From assembly GCF_900188245.1 (NCBI RefSeq), contig NZ_FZOK01000015.1:43917-107916 (forward strand): a DNA stretch of 64,000 nucleotides, in the 5' to 3' direction. A program made the position numbers and the translations under genes. Origin of the DNA: Belliella buryatensis (lineage in GTDB: Bacteria > Bacteroidota > Bacteroidia > Cytophagales > Cyclobacteriaceae). This document shows, in pieces, positions 53,410-62,192 of the stretch (position 1 is its first letter; each line of letters opens with the position of its first letter). A model generated the notes under the pieces. That model saw only the letters and a program-made list of their open reading frames with translations. It searched no databases and was not told where the DNA came from.

Positions 53410-53886
53410 ATGATAGTCAAAGAGCAACAAAACTTAAGAGGTAGCTTCATCATGTGGGCAATCATATTGATTGAGCTGCCAACGCTAGCTTTGCTATTGA
53501 CCTTCTACTTTACTGGGCAGTTAGGAGAAGATGGATGGGTTCCTATATTGATTGTTGGAGGATTGATGATAGGCGTATTTCTTTTCATTTTCAATATGAG
53601 GCTTGAGCTACGGATAGATCAATATGGCATTTCCTTTCGTAATCCTCCGATTTACAATCGCTGGACAAAGTTCAAAAAAGAAGAAATTGACACATATGAA
53701 CTCAAAAAATCCGATGGATTGCTAGAATATGGAGGAGTAGGTATCAGGTTTTCTCTGAAGACCAAGGCATTTATTTACTTTTCAGATCATATTCTAATCC
53801 TAGAGAAGGAAAATAAAAAATATGTGTTTAGCACGCATAAGCAAAAAGAAATCCAAGAGATTTTAAATTCTTGGAAGGAGGATTAA
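53410..53886 (+). CDS. Hypothetical membrane protein
   Basis: 158 residues. Two N-terminal TM helices (about 13-33 and 43-62) are followed by a soluble beta-rich part (LELRIDQYGISFRNPPIYNRWTKFKKEEIDTYELKKSDG...), a PH-domain-like pattern. No family recognised. Six nucleotides after the SPFH gene, and its TAA overlaps the ATG of the next gene. Confidence 0.8.
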   Translation: MIVKEQQNLRGSFIMWAIILIELPTLALLLTFYFTGQLGEDGWVPILIVGGLMIGVFLFIFNMRLELRIDQYGISFRNPPIYNRWTKFKKEEIDTYELKKSDGLLEYGGVGIRFSLKTKAFIYFSDHILILEKENKKYVFSTHKQKEIQEILNSWKED

Positions 53887-54059
53887 TGATTATGGCTAAA
53901 AAACCCTTTGCCCTAAGAATAGATGAAAAGATGATGCAGGCTGTGGAAAAATGGGCAGAAGATGAATTTCGCAGCACCAATGGACAGATCGAATGGATCA
54001 TTCACGAGGCATTGAAAAAGCATAAAAGAATGATGAACAAAAAAGGTCAAGACAATTAA
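53886..54059 (+). CDS. Arc-like ribbon-helix-helix protein
   Basis: 57 residues from the ATG overlapping the previous stop (TAATG); M3 at 53892 is an equally plausible start. PFALRIDEKMMQAVEKWAEDEFRSTNGQIEWIIHEALKKHKR is the Arc-type ribbon-helix-helix layout: a beta strand, then two helices with a basic tail. Likely dimeric DNA-binding protein; it may autoregulate the SPFH operon. Its last codons form the left arm of the terminator. Confidence 0.85.
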   Translation: MIMAKKPFALRIDEKMMQAVEKWAEDEFRSTNGQIEWIIHEALKKHKRMMNKKGQDN

Positions 54060-54074
54060 GTCTTGACCTTTTTT
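54039..54074. terminator. Bidirectional terminator
   Basis: AAAAAAGGTCAAGAC-AATTAA-GTCTTGACCTTTTTT, a 15-bp perfect stem that overlaps the last codons of the ribbon-helix-helix gene and faces the TolC gene. Confidence 0.92.
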
Positions 54075-54079
54075 GTTTT

Positions 54080-55564
54080 TTAATTTGAATTATCAGCGCT
54101 ATACAACAAAGTCCTTGACTCAAAATCATATAGGGTCAACTCTCTCAATTCATAATATGCAGTCCAGAAGTCTCTCAAAGACTGAATATAGGCCCTTCTA
54201 TTGCTATCCTTCTCTTGCTGTGCGATGTTCAAATCTGTAATAGTCACATTGCCATTTTGATATCTTTTTAATGATATTTCATAACGCTTCTCTGCCACCT
54301 CATCAGACACTTTGGTGATTTCCATTCTGTCTTTCAGCATTTGGAAGTTTTTCACCTTGGTGAAAATTTCCTGTTCAAAGTTGATCACATCTTGCTCCAC
54401 AGTATATTCAATCAATTGCTTACTCGCTTGCGCTTGGCCCATTCTTGCTTTATTTCTACCCCAATCTAAAATCGGAACTGACACATTGAGGTTGACCAAA
54501 GCTTGTGTATTTGGATTAGAATAAATATCTCCCCATGCCAAAGCAGCATTATTGAAACCATAGCTTGCTCCCAAATTCATCAAAAAACGCTGACCTCTAG
54601 CCTGCGCTACACTAGCTTCACCCTCAAGTCTTCTTCTCTCAAAACCAAGTGCCTCAGATCTATTTTGAAATGCTCGCTCTATGGCTTCATCAACGGGAAC
54701 ATCAAAGAATGGAATCTCCTTAGGTGCTACCAAGACTAAGTTGGTAGCCTCGTTGAGTCCCACATAAGACTTCAATCTTAGAGATCGTTCTTCCATATCT
54801 AATCTTGCTTGTGCCAATTGTTGCTTGGCCTGAAGCACTTGAAGTTCTACTTGCAAGAGCTTATCCTCGTAGGTAGTACCTATATTGTATCTTCCCTGCT
54901 CGATTTTGAATATATCTTCAGTATTTTTAAGATTAAGTGAGGCTATCTCTAAGTTAACTTGTGCGTCCAAGTAATCGAAGAAAAGTATTGCAACGAATCT
55001 GCTGATACCTTCCATTTCCTCTACATACTCTCTTTTGCTCTCTTCGAATCGGAGTGGCTCGATTTTTTTATCCCATTTCAAAGGATTGAAAGCAAAAATC
55101 GGCTGATCTAAACGGACATTTATCGGCACCCCGCTCCATCTTGTCTGTGGATCAAAGCCAGTTGCTAGAAAATTATCAAATCTATTGGTCGAAGAATTGA
55201 CCGACACTGTACCACCAGTAGCAGAAACTTGTTGGACCAATCCTAAATTGACATCCATCAGGTTCTGTCTTACCTCCCTAAACTGGATAGTTCCATCAGG
55301 CTGGGTGACATTATTGAAGGATTGAGAATAACTAGGGATGGTACCACCCAATCTCAATTGAGGATTGTAATTAGACCTGAAGAGTCGGTATTGCCAATAC
55401 CTATTTTCTCGTTGAGTCTCTGCCCTCTTTGCCGCTGGAGATTGAGATTTGGCCCTTGCTACTACTTGCTCAAGTGTATATTCTACACTTTGCTGAGCAC
55501 TTGAATTGTTGATTGTAAGAAAAAATCCTACCAAGAATAGATAAAGAATCGGTTTTTTATTCAT
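54080..55564 (-). CDS. TolC-family outer-membrane efflux protein
   Basis: 494 residues with a signal peptide (ending NSSAQ). Two repeated outer-membrane-factor halves: long helices (EQVVARAKSQSPAAKRAETQRENR; ALGFERRRLEGEASVAQARGQRFLMNLGASYGF) and barrel strands. PILDWGRNKARMGQAQASKQLIEYTVEQDVINFEQEI is the typical second-half motif. Third gene of an efflux operon; its ATG overlaps the permease stop by 8 nt. Confidence 0.92.
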   Translation of the reverse strand: MNKKPILYLFLVGFFLTINNSSAQQSVEYTLEQVVARAKSQSPAAKRAETQRENRYWQYRLFRSNYNPQLRLGGTIPSYSQSFNNVTQPDGTIQFREVRQNLMDVNLGLVQQVSATGGTVSVNSSTNRFDNFLATGFDPQTRWSGVPINVRLDQPIFAFNPLKWDKKIEPLRFEESKREYVEEMEGISRFVAILFFDYLDAQVNLEIASLNLKNTEDIFKIEQGRYNIGTTYEDKLLQVELQVLQAKQQLAQARLDMEERSLRLKSYVGLNEATNLVLVAPKEIPFFDVPVDEAIERAFQNRSEALGFERRRLEGEASVAQARGQRFLMNLGASYGFNNAALAWGDIYSNPNTQALVNLNVSVPILDWGRNKARMGQAQASKQLIEYTVEQDVINFEQEIFTKVKNFQMLKDRMEITKVSDEVAEKRYEISLKRYQNGNVTITDLNIAQQEKDSNRRAYIQSLRDFWTAYYELRELTLYDFESRTLLYSADNSN

Positions 55565-56885
55565 ATCGTAAAGAAGTTATTGGATCTTGACTAGCTGCCT
55601 TTTGGGCAGGTGCAATTCCGAAAATCAAACCCACCGTCGCAGCAACTCCAAAGGAAAGTACGATAGAAGTAAATGATACAACTGTAGGGAAATCTCCAAA
55701 AACAGAGACTAAATAGGCCAATACTACCCCAAGTATCACTCCTATCAAACCACCCGAAACACTGATCATGATGGATTCGAAAAGAAACTGGTTGACAATA
55801 TCGGATTTTTTTGCTCCCAACGAAAGCCTTAGGCCTATTTCTTTTATTCTTTCCATCACTGAAGCTAGCATGATGTTCATAATCCCTATTCCACCTACCA
55901 ATAAGGAGATTCCAGCGATAGCCCCCAGCACTATATTAAAGATGTTTTGGGTTCGTTGCTGCTGTTTGAGCAATAGTTCTGGTATGGTAATCTCAAAATC
56001 AACAACACCGTTGTGACTCCTAGCGAGCAGCTTAGATATCACTTCAGCAGTAGGCTTCAATGCCTCACTTTCTCCTACTTGGACTACAAGTTTGTCCAAT
56101 TGATGATAATTAACATTTCTCTGAGTTGTCTCTTCATCTTCAAGATCAAAACCTGTAACCAAGTCTCTGTTTTTAAACCTAACCAACATACTTTGGATAG
56201 GGATATAGACATCCATATTGAAGTCCCGGATACCCAGCTTAGAAATACTCTGCTCTGATACCAGTCGTTCTTCCATGATACCAATCACTTCTAGCCACTG
56301 ATTACCACTTTTGATTTTTTTACCGATAGGGTTTTCTTTTGGAAAAAATTTACGCTGAACTGCCTTACCAATGATACAAACTGGATCTCCTTTTATTTTA
56401 TTTGCCTCACTAAAAAGCTTTCCCTCTTCCAGTCGAAAATCTAAAACATCAAAGTATGCAGGAGTGATCCCTACCAATTTTGCAGACCGCCTAATCCCAC
56501 CATAAACTACGTGAGTTTCTAAAACTACCTCAGGGCTTAGTTTTTCTATGTTGGGGATTGTTTTCTGGATGGATTCTACATCGATCAGCCGGAGTCCAGG
56601 TGAAAAACGCTTACGCTCACTTTCAAGATCACTTTCCTGACCTACATTCTCTTCCACTTGCTCCACAATTGGCTGAATCACAATATTATTCACCCCGACC
56701 AATTTGATTTGCTCCATGATTTCTTGCTGCGCACCATTTCCTATGGCCAGCATAGCAATCACAGCAGCCACTCCAAAAATAATCCCTAGTGCAGTCAAAA
56801 ATGACCTCAACCTATTAGCAAATACAGCCTCCAAAGCGATGGAGAAATTCGCCATCAATCTTTCATCAATCAAAGGTTTTTTCAC
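55557..56885 (-). CDS. MacB-type ABC transporter permease
   Basis: 442 residues, without an ATPase domain. One N-terminal TM (about 20-45, SFLTALGIIFGVAAVIAMLAIGNGAQQEI), a periplasmic MacB-PCD domain (about 50-310), three C-terminal TM helices with LVGGIGIMNIMLASVMERIKEIGLRLSLGAKKSDI and an ending ASQDPITSLRYE. In MacAB-TolC the permease drives periplasmic substrate into TolC. A separate ATPase is needed; none is adjacent. Confidence 0.92.
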   Translation of the reverse strand: MKKPLIDERLMANFSIALEAVFANRLRSFLTALGIIFGVAAVIAMLAIGNGAQQEIMEQIKLVGVNNIVIQPIVEQVEENVGQESDLESERKRFSPGLRLIDVESIQKTIPNIEKLSPEVVLETHVVYGGIRRSAKLVGITPAYFDVLDFRLEEGKLFSEANKIKGDPVCIIGKAVQRKFFPKENPIGKKIKSGNQWLEVIGIMEERLVSEQSISKLGIRDFNMDVYIPIQSMLVRFKNRDLVTGFDLEDEETTQRNVNYHQLDKLVVQVGESEALKPTAEVISKLLARSHNGVVDFEITIPELLLKQQQRTQNIFNIVLGAIAGISLLVGGIGIMNIMLASVMERIKEIGLRLSLGAKKSDIVNQFLFESIMISVSGGLIGVILGVVLAYLVSVFGDFPTVVSFTSIVLSFGVAATVGLIFGIAPAQKAASQDPITSLRYE

Positions 56886-58228
56886 TGTCTCCCCCTTCTT
56901 CTTTCTGTCCGCTCTTCACCTTGATTTGATTCGGGTTGCTCTGGGACTTCTGAGGTTTCTTCCATAATTTTTCTTCTTTTACCATCAAGGTCCGCGAGTA
57001 ATTTGACAGGCGCATCTTTGGCCCAGTCTGGCGTAGAAAGGAAAACTCGATCACCTTCATTGAGCCCCATTTCTATGACGATATCATTCAGATTGGCTAA
57101 ACCTAACAACACCTCTTGTTTAGCTCCATTCTTTAGAAACACATAATTAATACTGTCATTATGTACATTGATGGCTTCTAAAGGCACATATTTCACATCT
57201 TCAATACGATCTACAATAATGGTATTGCTAGTCGTCATAGCAGGTCTTAATGAAGCATCACTTTCATTAACTTCTATCACCACTTCAAATACCTTGGCAT
57301 CAGAGTTTGGCCTTTGCTGACCAATGTTAGCTACTCGGGTAACTTTCCCAGACAATCTCTTATCCGGAAATGCATCTAAACCAATCTCCACTGCTTGACC
57401 TATTTTTATTTTACGAATATCTACCTCGTTGATATAAGTTACACTTCTCATTCGAGACAAATCTGGAAGTGTTGCTACTACTGGATTCCAAGAACTTATC
57501 TGAGAGCCTGCCTTGATTTTACCTCCTCTACCAGATTGATAGATGACCATCCCATTCTGTGGAGCTTTCACAGTGAATTTCTCCAAAACCTCTTGCATTT
57601 GAGCTAACTCATTTTCATTCTCTCTAACACGAGCTGAAATCTCCACCATCCTTGCTCGTTCTTGAAGCCTTTTGACCCTGTATCTTTCTCTAGCTTGATC
57701 TAGATCTCTTTCTGCTTTTTCAAGGTTATATTCATTTTGCTTGATAATCGCAGGGGGCTCAAATTGAGATTGCTCCAAAACTAATTTCCTCTCTTGAACA
57801 TTGTACTCAAGATTAGAAATATTATCCCGTTCCTGTCTCAAGACCAAAGAGGTATCTAATTGAATTTGCTCGTATTGCGCCCTACTTTGCTCTAGGTCTA
57901 TACGCTTATCATCAAGTCGCCCAAAAAGTTCGGACTTATCTAGCTCGGCAATCACATCACCTTGCTTTACTATTGTCCCCTCATCCACCATACTTTCAAT
58001 AGTGATGTTATTTACACGGAATCTTCTAGCCTCTAAAGGACCGAGAATCTCGACTGAATTAAGCGCTTCTAGTTCTCCGGAACTTGTTATTTCTACCCTA
58101 AAACTGCCTTGTTTGACATCTGCAAAAATATCAAAGCTATCTCCTACTGTACCCGAGAAAAACCTCCATACCACGAAAACCAATACAATGGCAATGGCTA
58201 TACCAATATATGTTTTTTTATTTTTCAT
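56882..58228 (-). CDS. HlyD/MacA-like periplasmic adaptor
   Basis: 448 residues. N-terminal anchor helix (about 5-25), barrel-sandwich half (about 45-85), a long coiled coil (about 90-200, rich in ERDLDQARERYRVKRLQERARM), lipoyl half with APQNGMVIYQSGRGGKIKAGSQI and beta-barrel domain. The charged C-terminal tail (EVPEQPESNQGEERTERRRGRQ) is unusual. Connects the permease to TolC. A minus-7-like TAGATTTG is at 58256-58263 (minus). Confidence 0.93.
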   Translation of the reverse strand: MKNKKTYIGIAIAIVLVFVVWRFFSGTVGDSFDIFADVKQGSFRVEITSSGELEALNSVEILGPLEARRFRVNNITIESMVDEGTIVKQGDVIAELDKSELFGRLDDKRIDLEQSRAQYEQIQLDTSLVLRQERDNISNLEYNVQERKLVLEQSQFEPPAIIKQNEYNLEKAERDLDQARERYRVKRLQERARMVEISARVRENENELAQMQEVLEKFTVKAPQNGMVIYQSGRGGKIKAGSQISSWNPVVATLPDLSRMRSVTYINEVDIRKIKIGQAVEIGLDAFPDKRLSGKVTRVANIGQQRPNSDAKVFEVVIEVNESDASLRPAMTTSNTIIVDRIEDVKYVPLEAINVHNDSINYVFLKNGAKQEVLLGLANLNDIVIEMGLNEGDRVFLSTPDWAKDAPVKLLADLDGKRRKIMEETSEVPEQPESNQGEERTERRRGRQ

Positions 58229-58422
58229 CTGATTTTTGTTACAATCTAGTATCTACAAATCTAATATTTTGAAATCCGGAAAATCTCCCAACGAGCATAT
58301 TATACAGCCACTAGCATAAAATCAGGGCACATAGAAGATTCGTAGGCAAGCGACTCCAATTTTTGTCTCAACAATCCTTAAATTGCAAGCTAAATCAATT
58401 TAACTTCAGCAATAAGCTCATA

Positions 58423-59184
58423 ATGAAATCAATTATTAGTTTTGTGATCCGGTATATACCTAGAAAATACCTTCAACTTGTATCACATTTTTTCCTCAGG
58501 GTTTTAGCTGTGTTTTACAAAGGAAAGCAAGTTCAGTGCAATGTCTGTGATCATCAATTCAGAAAATTCCTGCCATACGGACGTAAAGCAAGAGAAAATG
58601 CTCTTTGCCCTAATTGCTTGGCCTTAGAAAGGCATCGCTTGATGTGGCTGTTTTTACAAAAAGAAACTCCATTTTTCACTAAAAAATTAAAAGTTCTCCA
58701 TGTTGCCCCAGAGCTATGTTTCATCGAAAGAATGAAAGCCTTGCCAAATTTGGAATACATCACAGGAGACATTGAATCACCTTTAGCCTCAGTCAAAATG
58801 GATGTGCATCAAATCCCCTTCGAAGACGAGAGCTTCGATGTGGTTTTTTGCAATCACGTCATGGAGCATGTAGATGATGATATTCGGGCCTGTAAAGAAA
58901 TCAACAGAGTACTGAAAAAAGATGGCTGGGGAATTATACAATCACCAGTGTATGACTTACCCGAGACTATTGAAGATAAAACGGTCACAGACCCTGCTGA
59001 AAAAGAACGCCTCTTTGGTCAAAGAGATCATGTCAGAAAATATGGTAATGACTATGCAGTCCGTCTGAGCTTATCTGGACTTAAAGTTCAAGAAAATTTA
59101 TTTGTAAAATCACTAGATCTTGAAACCATTAAAAAATATGCTTTACCTGATCAGGAAATTATTTTTTATTGTGAAAAAGGTTGA
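58423..59184 (+). CDS. SAM-dependent methyltransferase with a zinc-finger-like N-terminus
   Basis: 253 residues from MKSIISFVIRYIPRKYL. A CxxC...CxxC pair (VQCNVCDHQF and ALCPNCLALERHR, about 39-70) suggests a zinc site, then a methyltransferase domain with VLHVAPELCFIERM, DVHQIPFEDESFDVVFCNHVMEHVDDD and LKKDGWGIIQSPV. Substrate unknown. The frame begins at 58363 but the earlier residues look non-coding. Adjacent glycosyltransferases on the other strand hint at surface glycan work. Confidence 0.85.
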   Translation: MKSIISFVIRYIPRKYLQLVSHFFLRVLAVFYKGKQVQCNVCDHQFRKFLPYGRKARENALCPNCLALERHRLMWLFLQKETPFFTKKLKVLHVAPELCFIERMKALPNLEYITGDIESPLASVKMDVHQIPFEDESFDVVFCNHVMEHVDDDIRACKEINRVLKKDGWGIIQSPVYDLPETIEDKTVTDPAEKERLFGQRDHVRKYGNDYAVRLSLSGLKVQENLFVKSLDLETIKKYALPDQEIIFYCEKG

Positions 59185-59185
59185 A

Positions 59186-60157
59186 TCAACCTTTAAAAAA
59201 TTTCTTTACAGTTTCACTTAATAATCCTAGACCATAAGCGCTGAGTTGTCCGAAAGATGTAATTACTGACAACACACCTACGATTAAAGAATTATTGCTC
59301 AGTGTTGAGTGAATTAAAATTGAAATTTTCCAAATCCCTAATAATACAATCCCTGAAATTAGTAGGTCAGAATCAGGAAAAACAAATATCCCTAACAATA
59401 AACAAAACCAATACAGCAAGAAAAAGAGTGGTAACAGATGGACAATTTTGATAGCGTCTGCATGAAATCGACTGATATTGATCCTATTCTGACCGAAGGT
59501 ATAACTTTGCTTAAAAAAAGAAGCGAGTGTATTTTTTCGTTTATGGTAAACATAGGCTTCTTCAATCAACTCAAGTCGAAAGCCTAATTTTTTTAATCGC
59601 AAACTTAATTCTATATCCTCACCTCGGTTAGGGTCTATGAAACCTTTCGATTGATGAAAAGCTTTTCTGGACATCCCCATATTATATCCTCTAGCCTGAT
59701 ATTTTGAGACATCTTTAAGCTTTCCTCTGATTCCTCCCGTGGTCAATACAGAAGTCATGCTGTAGTTCATGGCTTTTTGAATAGGAGAAAAATCTAATCC
59801 AGCAGCATCAGGACCCCCAAATGCGTCCAATTCTCTTGACAAAATCGCTTCTTTAAGCACTCGGAAATATTGCTTTGGAATAATACAATCTGAATCAAAT
59901 AAGACAAAAAAATCACCATTTGCCTGATTCATCCCATAGTTTCTAGCAAAGCCTTGTCCAATATTGGGTATAAAAAAATATCTAATCAATATTTGGCCTG
60001 AAAAATCAGCAAGTAAATTTTCGCATTTCTGTGTAGATCCATCCTCAACTATGATTACTTCCATTGGTTGCTCCTCTTGGAGAAAAAGACTTTGCAGTAA
60101 TTCTGCTATTTCTTCTGGTCTATTGTAAACAGGAATGATGACTGAAAACTTCATCAC
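59186..60157 (-). CDS. Family 2 glycosyltransferase with C-terminal membrane helices
   Basis: 323 residues. A GT-A fold with FSVIIPVYNRPEEIAELLQSLFLQ, VIIVEDGS and the metal-binding FVLFDSDCIIP (DxD-like DSD), plus NRGEDIELSLRLKKLGFRLELIEEAYVYHKRKNT. Two TM helices (about 245-300) anchor it. Sugar donor and acceptor unknown; likely surface polysaccharide or lipid glycosylation. It overlaps the preceding glycosyltransferase gene by 4 nt. Confidence 0.9.
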   Translation of the reverse strand: MMKFSVIIPVYNRPEEIAELLQSLFLQEEQPMEVIIVEDGSTQKCENLLADFSGQILIRYFFIPNIGQGFARNYGMNQANGDFFVLFDSDCIIPKQYFRVLKEAILSRELDAFGGPDAAGLDFSPIQKAMNYSMTSVLTTGGIRGKLKDVSKYQARGYNMGMSRKAFHQSKGFIDPNRGEDIELSLRLKKLGFRLELIEEAYVYHKRKNTLASFFKQSYTFGQNRINISRFHADAIKIVHLLPLFFLLYWFCLLLGIFVFPDSDLLISGIVLLGIWKISILIHSTLSNNSLIVGVLSVITSFGQLSAYGLGLLSETVKKFFKG

Positions 60158-61116
60158 TTATCAATATTGATCATTTCACTGATATTATAATCAGCCTTGC
60201 GGGAATTATTAGATGTCATCATCTCAGCCAAGAAACCAGTCAAAAACAACTGTACACCTACTATCAAAGCCACCAATGCGAGGAAAAATAAAGGTTGCTC
60301 CGTAATTTCTCTCACCTTGGTTCCTTTGTATAAACCGTAAACCTTTTGAAAAATAAGCCAAATCGTAATCAAAAACCCTGAAGAAAAGGAAAGTGTTCCC
60401 AAGCTTCCAAAAAAATGCATGGGCTTTTTCTTATACCTATTTACAAAGGAGACAGAAATCAAATCTAAGAAACCATTTAAAAATCGCTCAAGGCCAAATT
60501 TGGTCACACCATATTTCCTAGCTCTATGCTCTACTACCCTTTCTCCTATTTTAGAGAAACCATTCCATTTGGCTATAAGAGGGATATAGCGATGCATTTC
60601 CCCATAAATATGAATATTTTTGACTACTCTATTTTTGTAGGCCTTCAATCCACAGTTGAAGTCATGAAGTTTGATCCCAGAGATCCACCTAGTTACTCCA
60701 TTGAAAAACTTGGAAGGTATAGTTTTAGAGATGGGGTCAAATCTTTTCTTTTTCCAACCAGACACCACATCATAATTTTCTTTTATGATCATTTGATAAA
60801 GTCCAGGGATTTCGTCTGGACTGTCTTGAAGGTCTGCATCCATGGTAATTACAACATCACCATCAGCCTTACTGAAGCCCATATCCAAGGCAGCAGATTT
60901 ACCATAATTCCTAGTAAAACTAATCGCCTTGATGTTAGGATTGCTTTTAGAAAGCCCCTCAATAATTTCCCAAGAACTATCGGTACTTCCGTCATTGACA
61001 AAAATGATTTCATAAGAAAAGCCGTGGTCATTCATGACCCGGCTAATCCAATTATTTAATTCTGGCAAAGACTCCTGCTCGTTAAAAACAGGCACTATCA
61101 CGGAAATATCAAGCAT
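60154..61116 (-). CDS. Family 2 glycosyltransferase, dolichol-phosphate-mannose-synthase-like (GtrB/ArnC type)
   Basis: 320 residues. ISVIVPVFNEQESLPELNNWISRV, IIFVNDGSTDSSWEII, VITMDADLQDSPDEIP and GYVTKF-like region AVEHRARKYGVTKFGLERFLNG match the DPM1-like subfamily; two C-terminal TM helices (about 230-300) follow. It likely loads a sugar on undecaprenyl phosphate. Start of a two-gene glycosyltransferase unit. Confidence 0.9.
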   Translation of the reverse strand: MLDISVIVPVFNEQESLPELNNWISRVMNDHGFSYEIIFVNDGSTDSSWEIIEGLSKSNPNIKAISFTRNYGKSAALDMGFSKADGDVVITMDADLQDSPDEIPGLYQMIIKENYDVVSGWKKKRFDPISKTIPSKFFNGVTRWISGIKLHDFNCGLKAYKNRVVKNIHIYGEMHRYIPLIAKWNGFSKIGERVVEHRARKYGVTKFGLERFLNGFLDLISVSFVNRYKKKPMHFFGSLGTLSFSSGFLITIWLIFQKVYGLYKGTKVREITEQPLFFLALVALIVGVQLFLTGFLAEMMTSNNSRKADYNISEMINIDK

Positions 61117-61125
61117 CTCTTTTGA

Positions 61126-61671
61126 TTAATAGTCAAGCGACTTATCTCTTTTCTTGATAATGGCGCCAATGATCAAAGATAAGATAGCATAGCCTATCAA
61201 AGCAAATCCTTGAGACTTAATCAAACCAAATGGGGACACTGAATCATAAGTAGCTTTTCTCATTTCATCAATTTGCTCACTAGTCAAATTATCAGCTACC
61301 CCAAATTTCTCCATCATATTCATACTGGTTTCCAAAGCGGATTCAGCTATCACGTTGGGTAAAGATGGGTCTACTACAAAATAAAGAATCATCGTGCCTG
61401 CCAGTCCTATCAATCCCCCAATCAACATGCTAATGAAAGAGAAATTGAATGCCGGACCAAACTCCAAATAACCTCCTATGGACTTACGGTATTGGAGACC
61501 AAAATAAATAACAAGGCCTATTAAAGCCCCAAAATAAATAACAGTATAGGCTGTGCCTACCAATTGCTCAGGACTGACAAAATAAAAGATGAAGGTAATG
61601 ATCACTGAGACAATTCCTAGAATTACTCCTGAATTTAGCCCAGCTTTTAGGGGCGTTTGCGTTGTTTCCAT
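61126..61671 (-). CDS. DUF4199 domain-containing membrane protein
   Basis: 181 residues from METTQTPLKAGLNSGVILGIVSVIITFIFYF. Four TM helices (about 15-35, 45-65, 78-100, 160-178) with the DUF4199 pattern (GLQYRKSIGGYLEFGPAFNFSFISMLIGGLIGLAG). Function unknown. Together with the paralogous gene upstream it forms a tandem pair; 9-nt gap to the next DUF4199 stop. Confidence 0.87.
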   Translation of the reverse strand: METTQTPLKAGLNSGVILGIVSVIITFIFYFVSPEQLVGTAYTVIYFGALIGLVIYFGLQYRKSIGGYLEFGPAFNFSFISMLIGGLIGLAGTMILYFVVDPSLPNVIAESALETSMNMMEKFGVADNLTSEQIDEMRKATYDSVSPFGLIKSQGFALIGYAILSLIIGAIIKKRDKSLDY

Positions 61672-61679
61672 AATGCTAT

Positions 61680-62192
61680 TTAGTTTAAATTTTTTCTCAA
61701 AATAATAGAAATAATAATTGTAAAAAACAGCCCAAAGATAATTTTCCAAATTAAATCATTAATTGAGACTTGGAAAACTGATAAATCTGAAATACTTTGA
61801 TAGGTCAGGTCAAAAACCTCCTGTCCATATTGCTCGATAGTAAAGGCTTTCTTATCTAATGTGATTTGAAGCTTATTTTCCTTTATCATTTGAAATAATT
61901 CTGGAGCAAATATCAACCCGAGAAAAATCCCTAAAAAGCTTATTAATGCATTAGTCGCGTAAACTACAAACCCTACAGTCATTCCCTCGGCGAAACTTAG
62001 ATGATTCTGATTGACTTTCCACCTCACAAAATATAAGGCTGCTGCAACAAAGACTGGTACAGAAACAAAACTAAATAGCTGGCTTGGCAGTGTTGGGTCT
62101 TGCCCAAGCATACCCATACCAAAAAAAGCAACTATGGAAAATATCGCCCCAAGTGCTCCTATTTTGAATGCATAAGAAAAGTATTTAGACAT
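61680..62192 (-). CDS. DUF4199 domain-containing membrane protein
   Basis: 170 residues with four TM helices; NHLSFAEGMTVGFVVYATNALISFLGIFLGLIFAPEL is the DUF4199 core. Tandem paralogue of the gene at 61126. Its ATG overlaps the stop of the dihydroorotase-like gene by 1 nt, so the three genes form an operon. Function unknown. Confidence 0.87.
   Translation of the reverse strand: MSKYFSYAFKIGALGAIFSIVAFFGMGMLGQDPTLPSQLFSFVSVPVFVAAALYFVRWKVNQNHLSFAEGMTVGFVVYATNALISFLGIFLGLIFAPELFQMIKENKLQITLDKKAFTIEQYGQEVFDLTYQSISDLSVFQVSINDLIWKIIFGLFFTIIISIILRKNLN

Noticed and set aside
60526..61059. 177-residue plus-strand ORF over the glycosyltransferase at 60154
   Set aside because: Antisense shadow; the minus-strand protein has all DPM1-like motifs.
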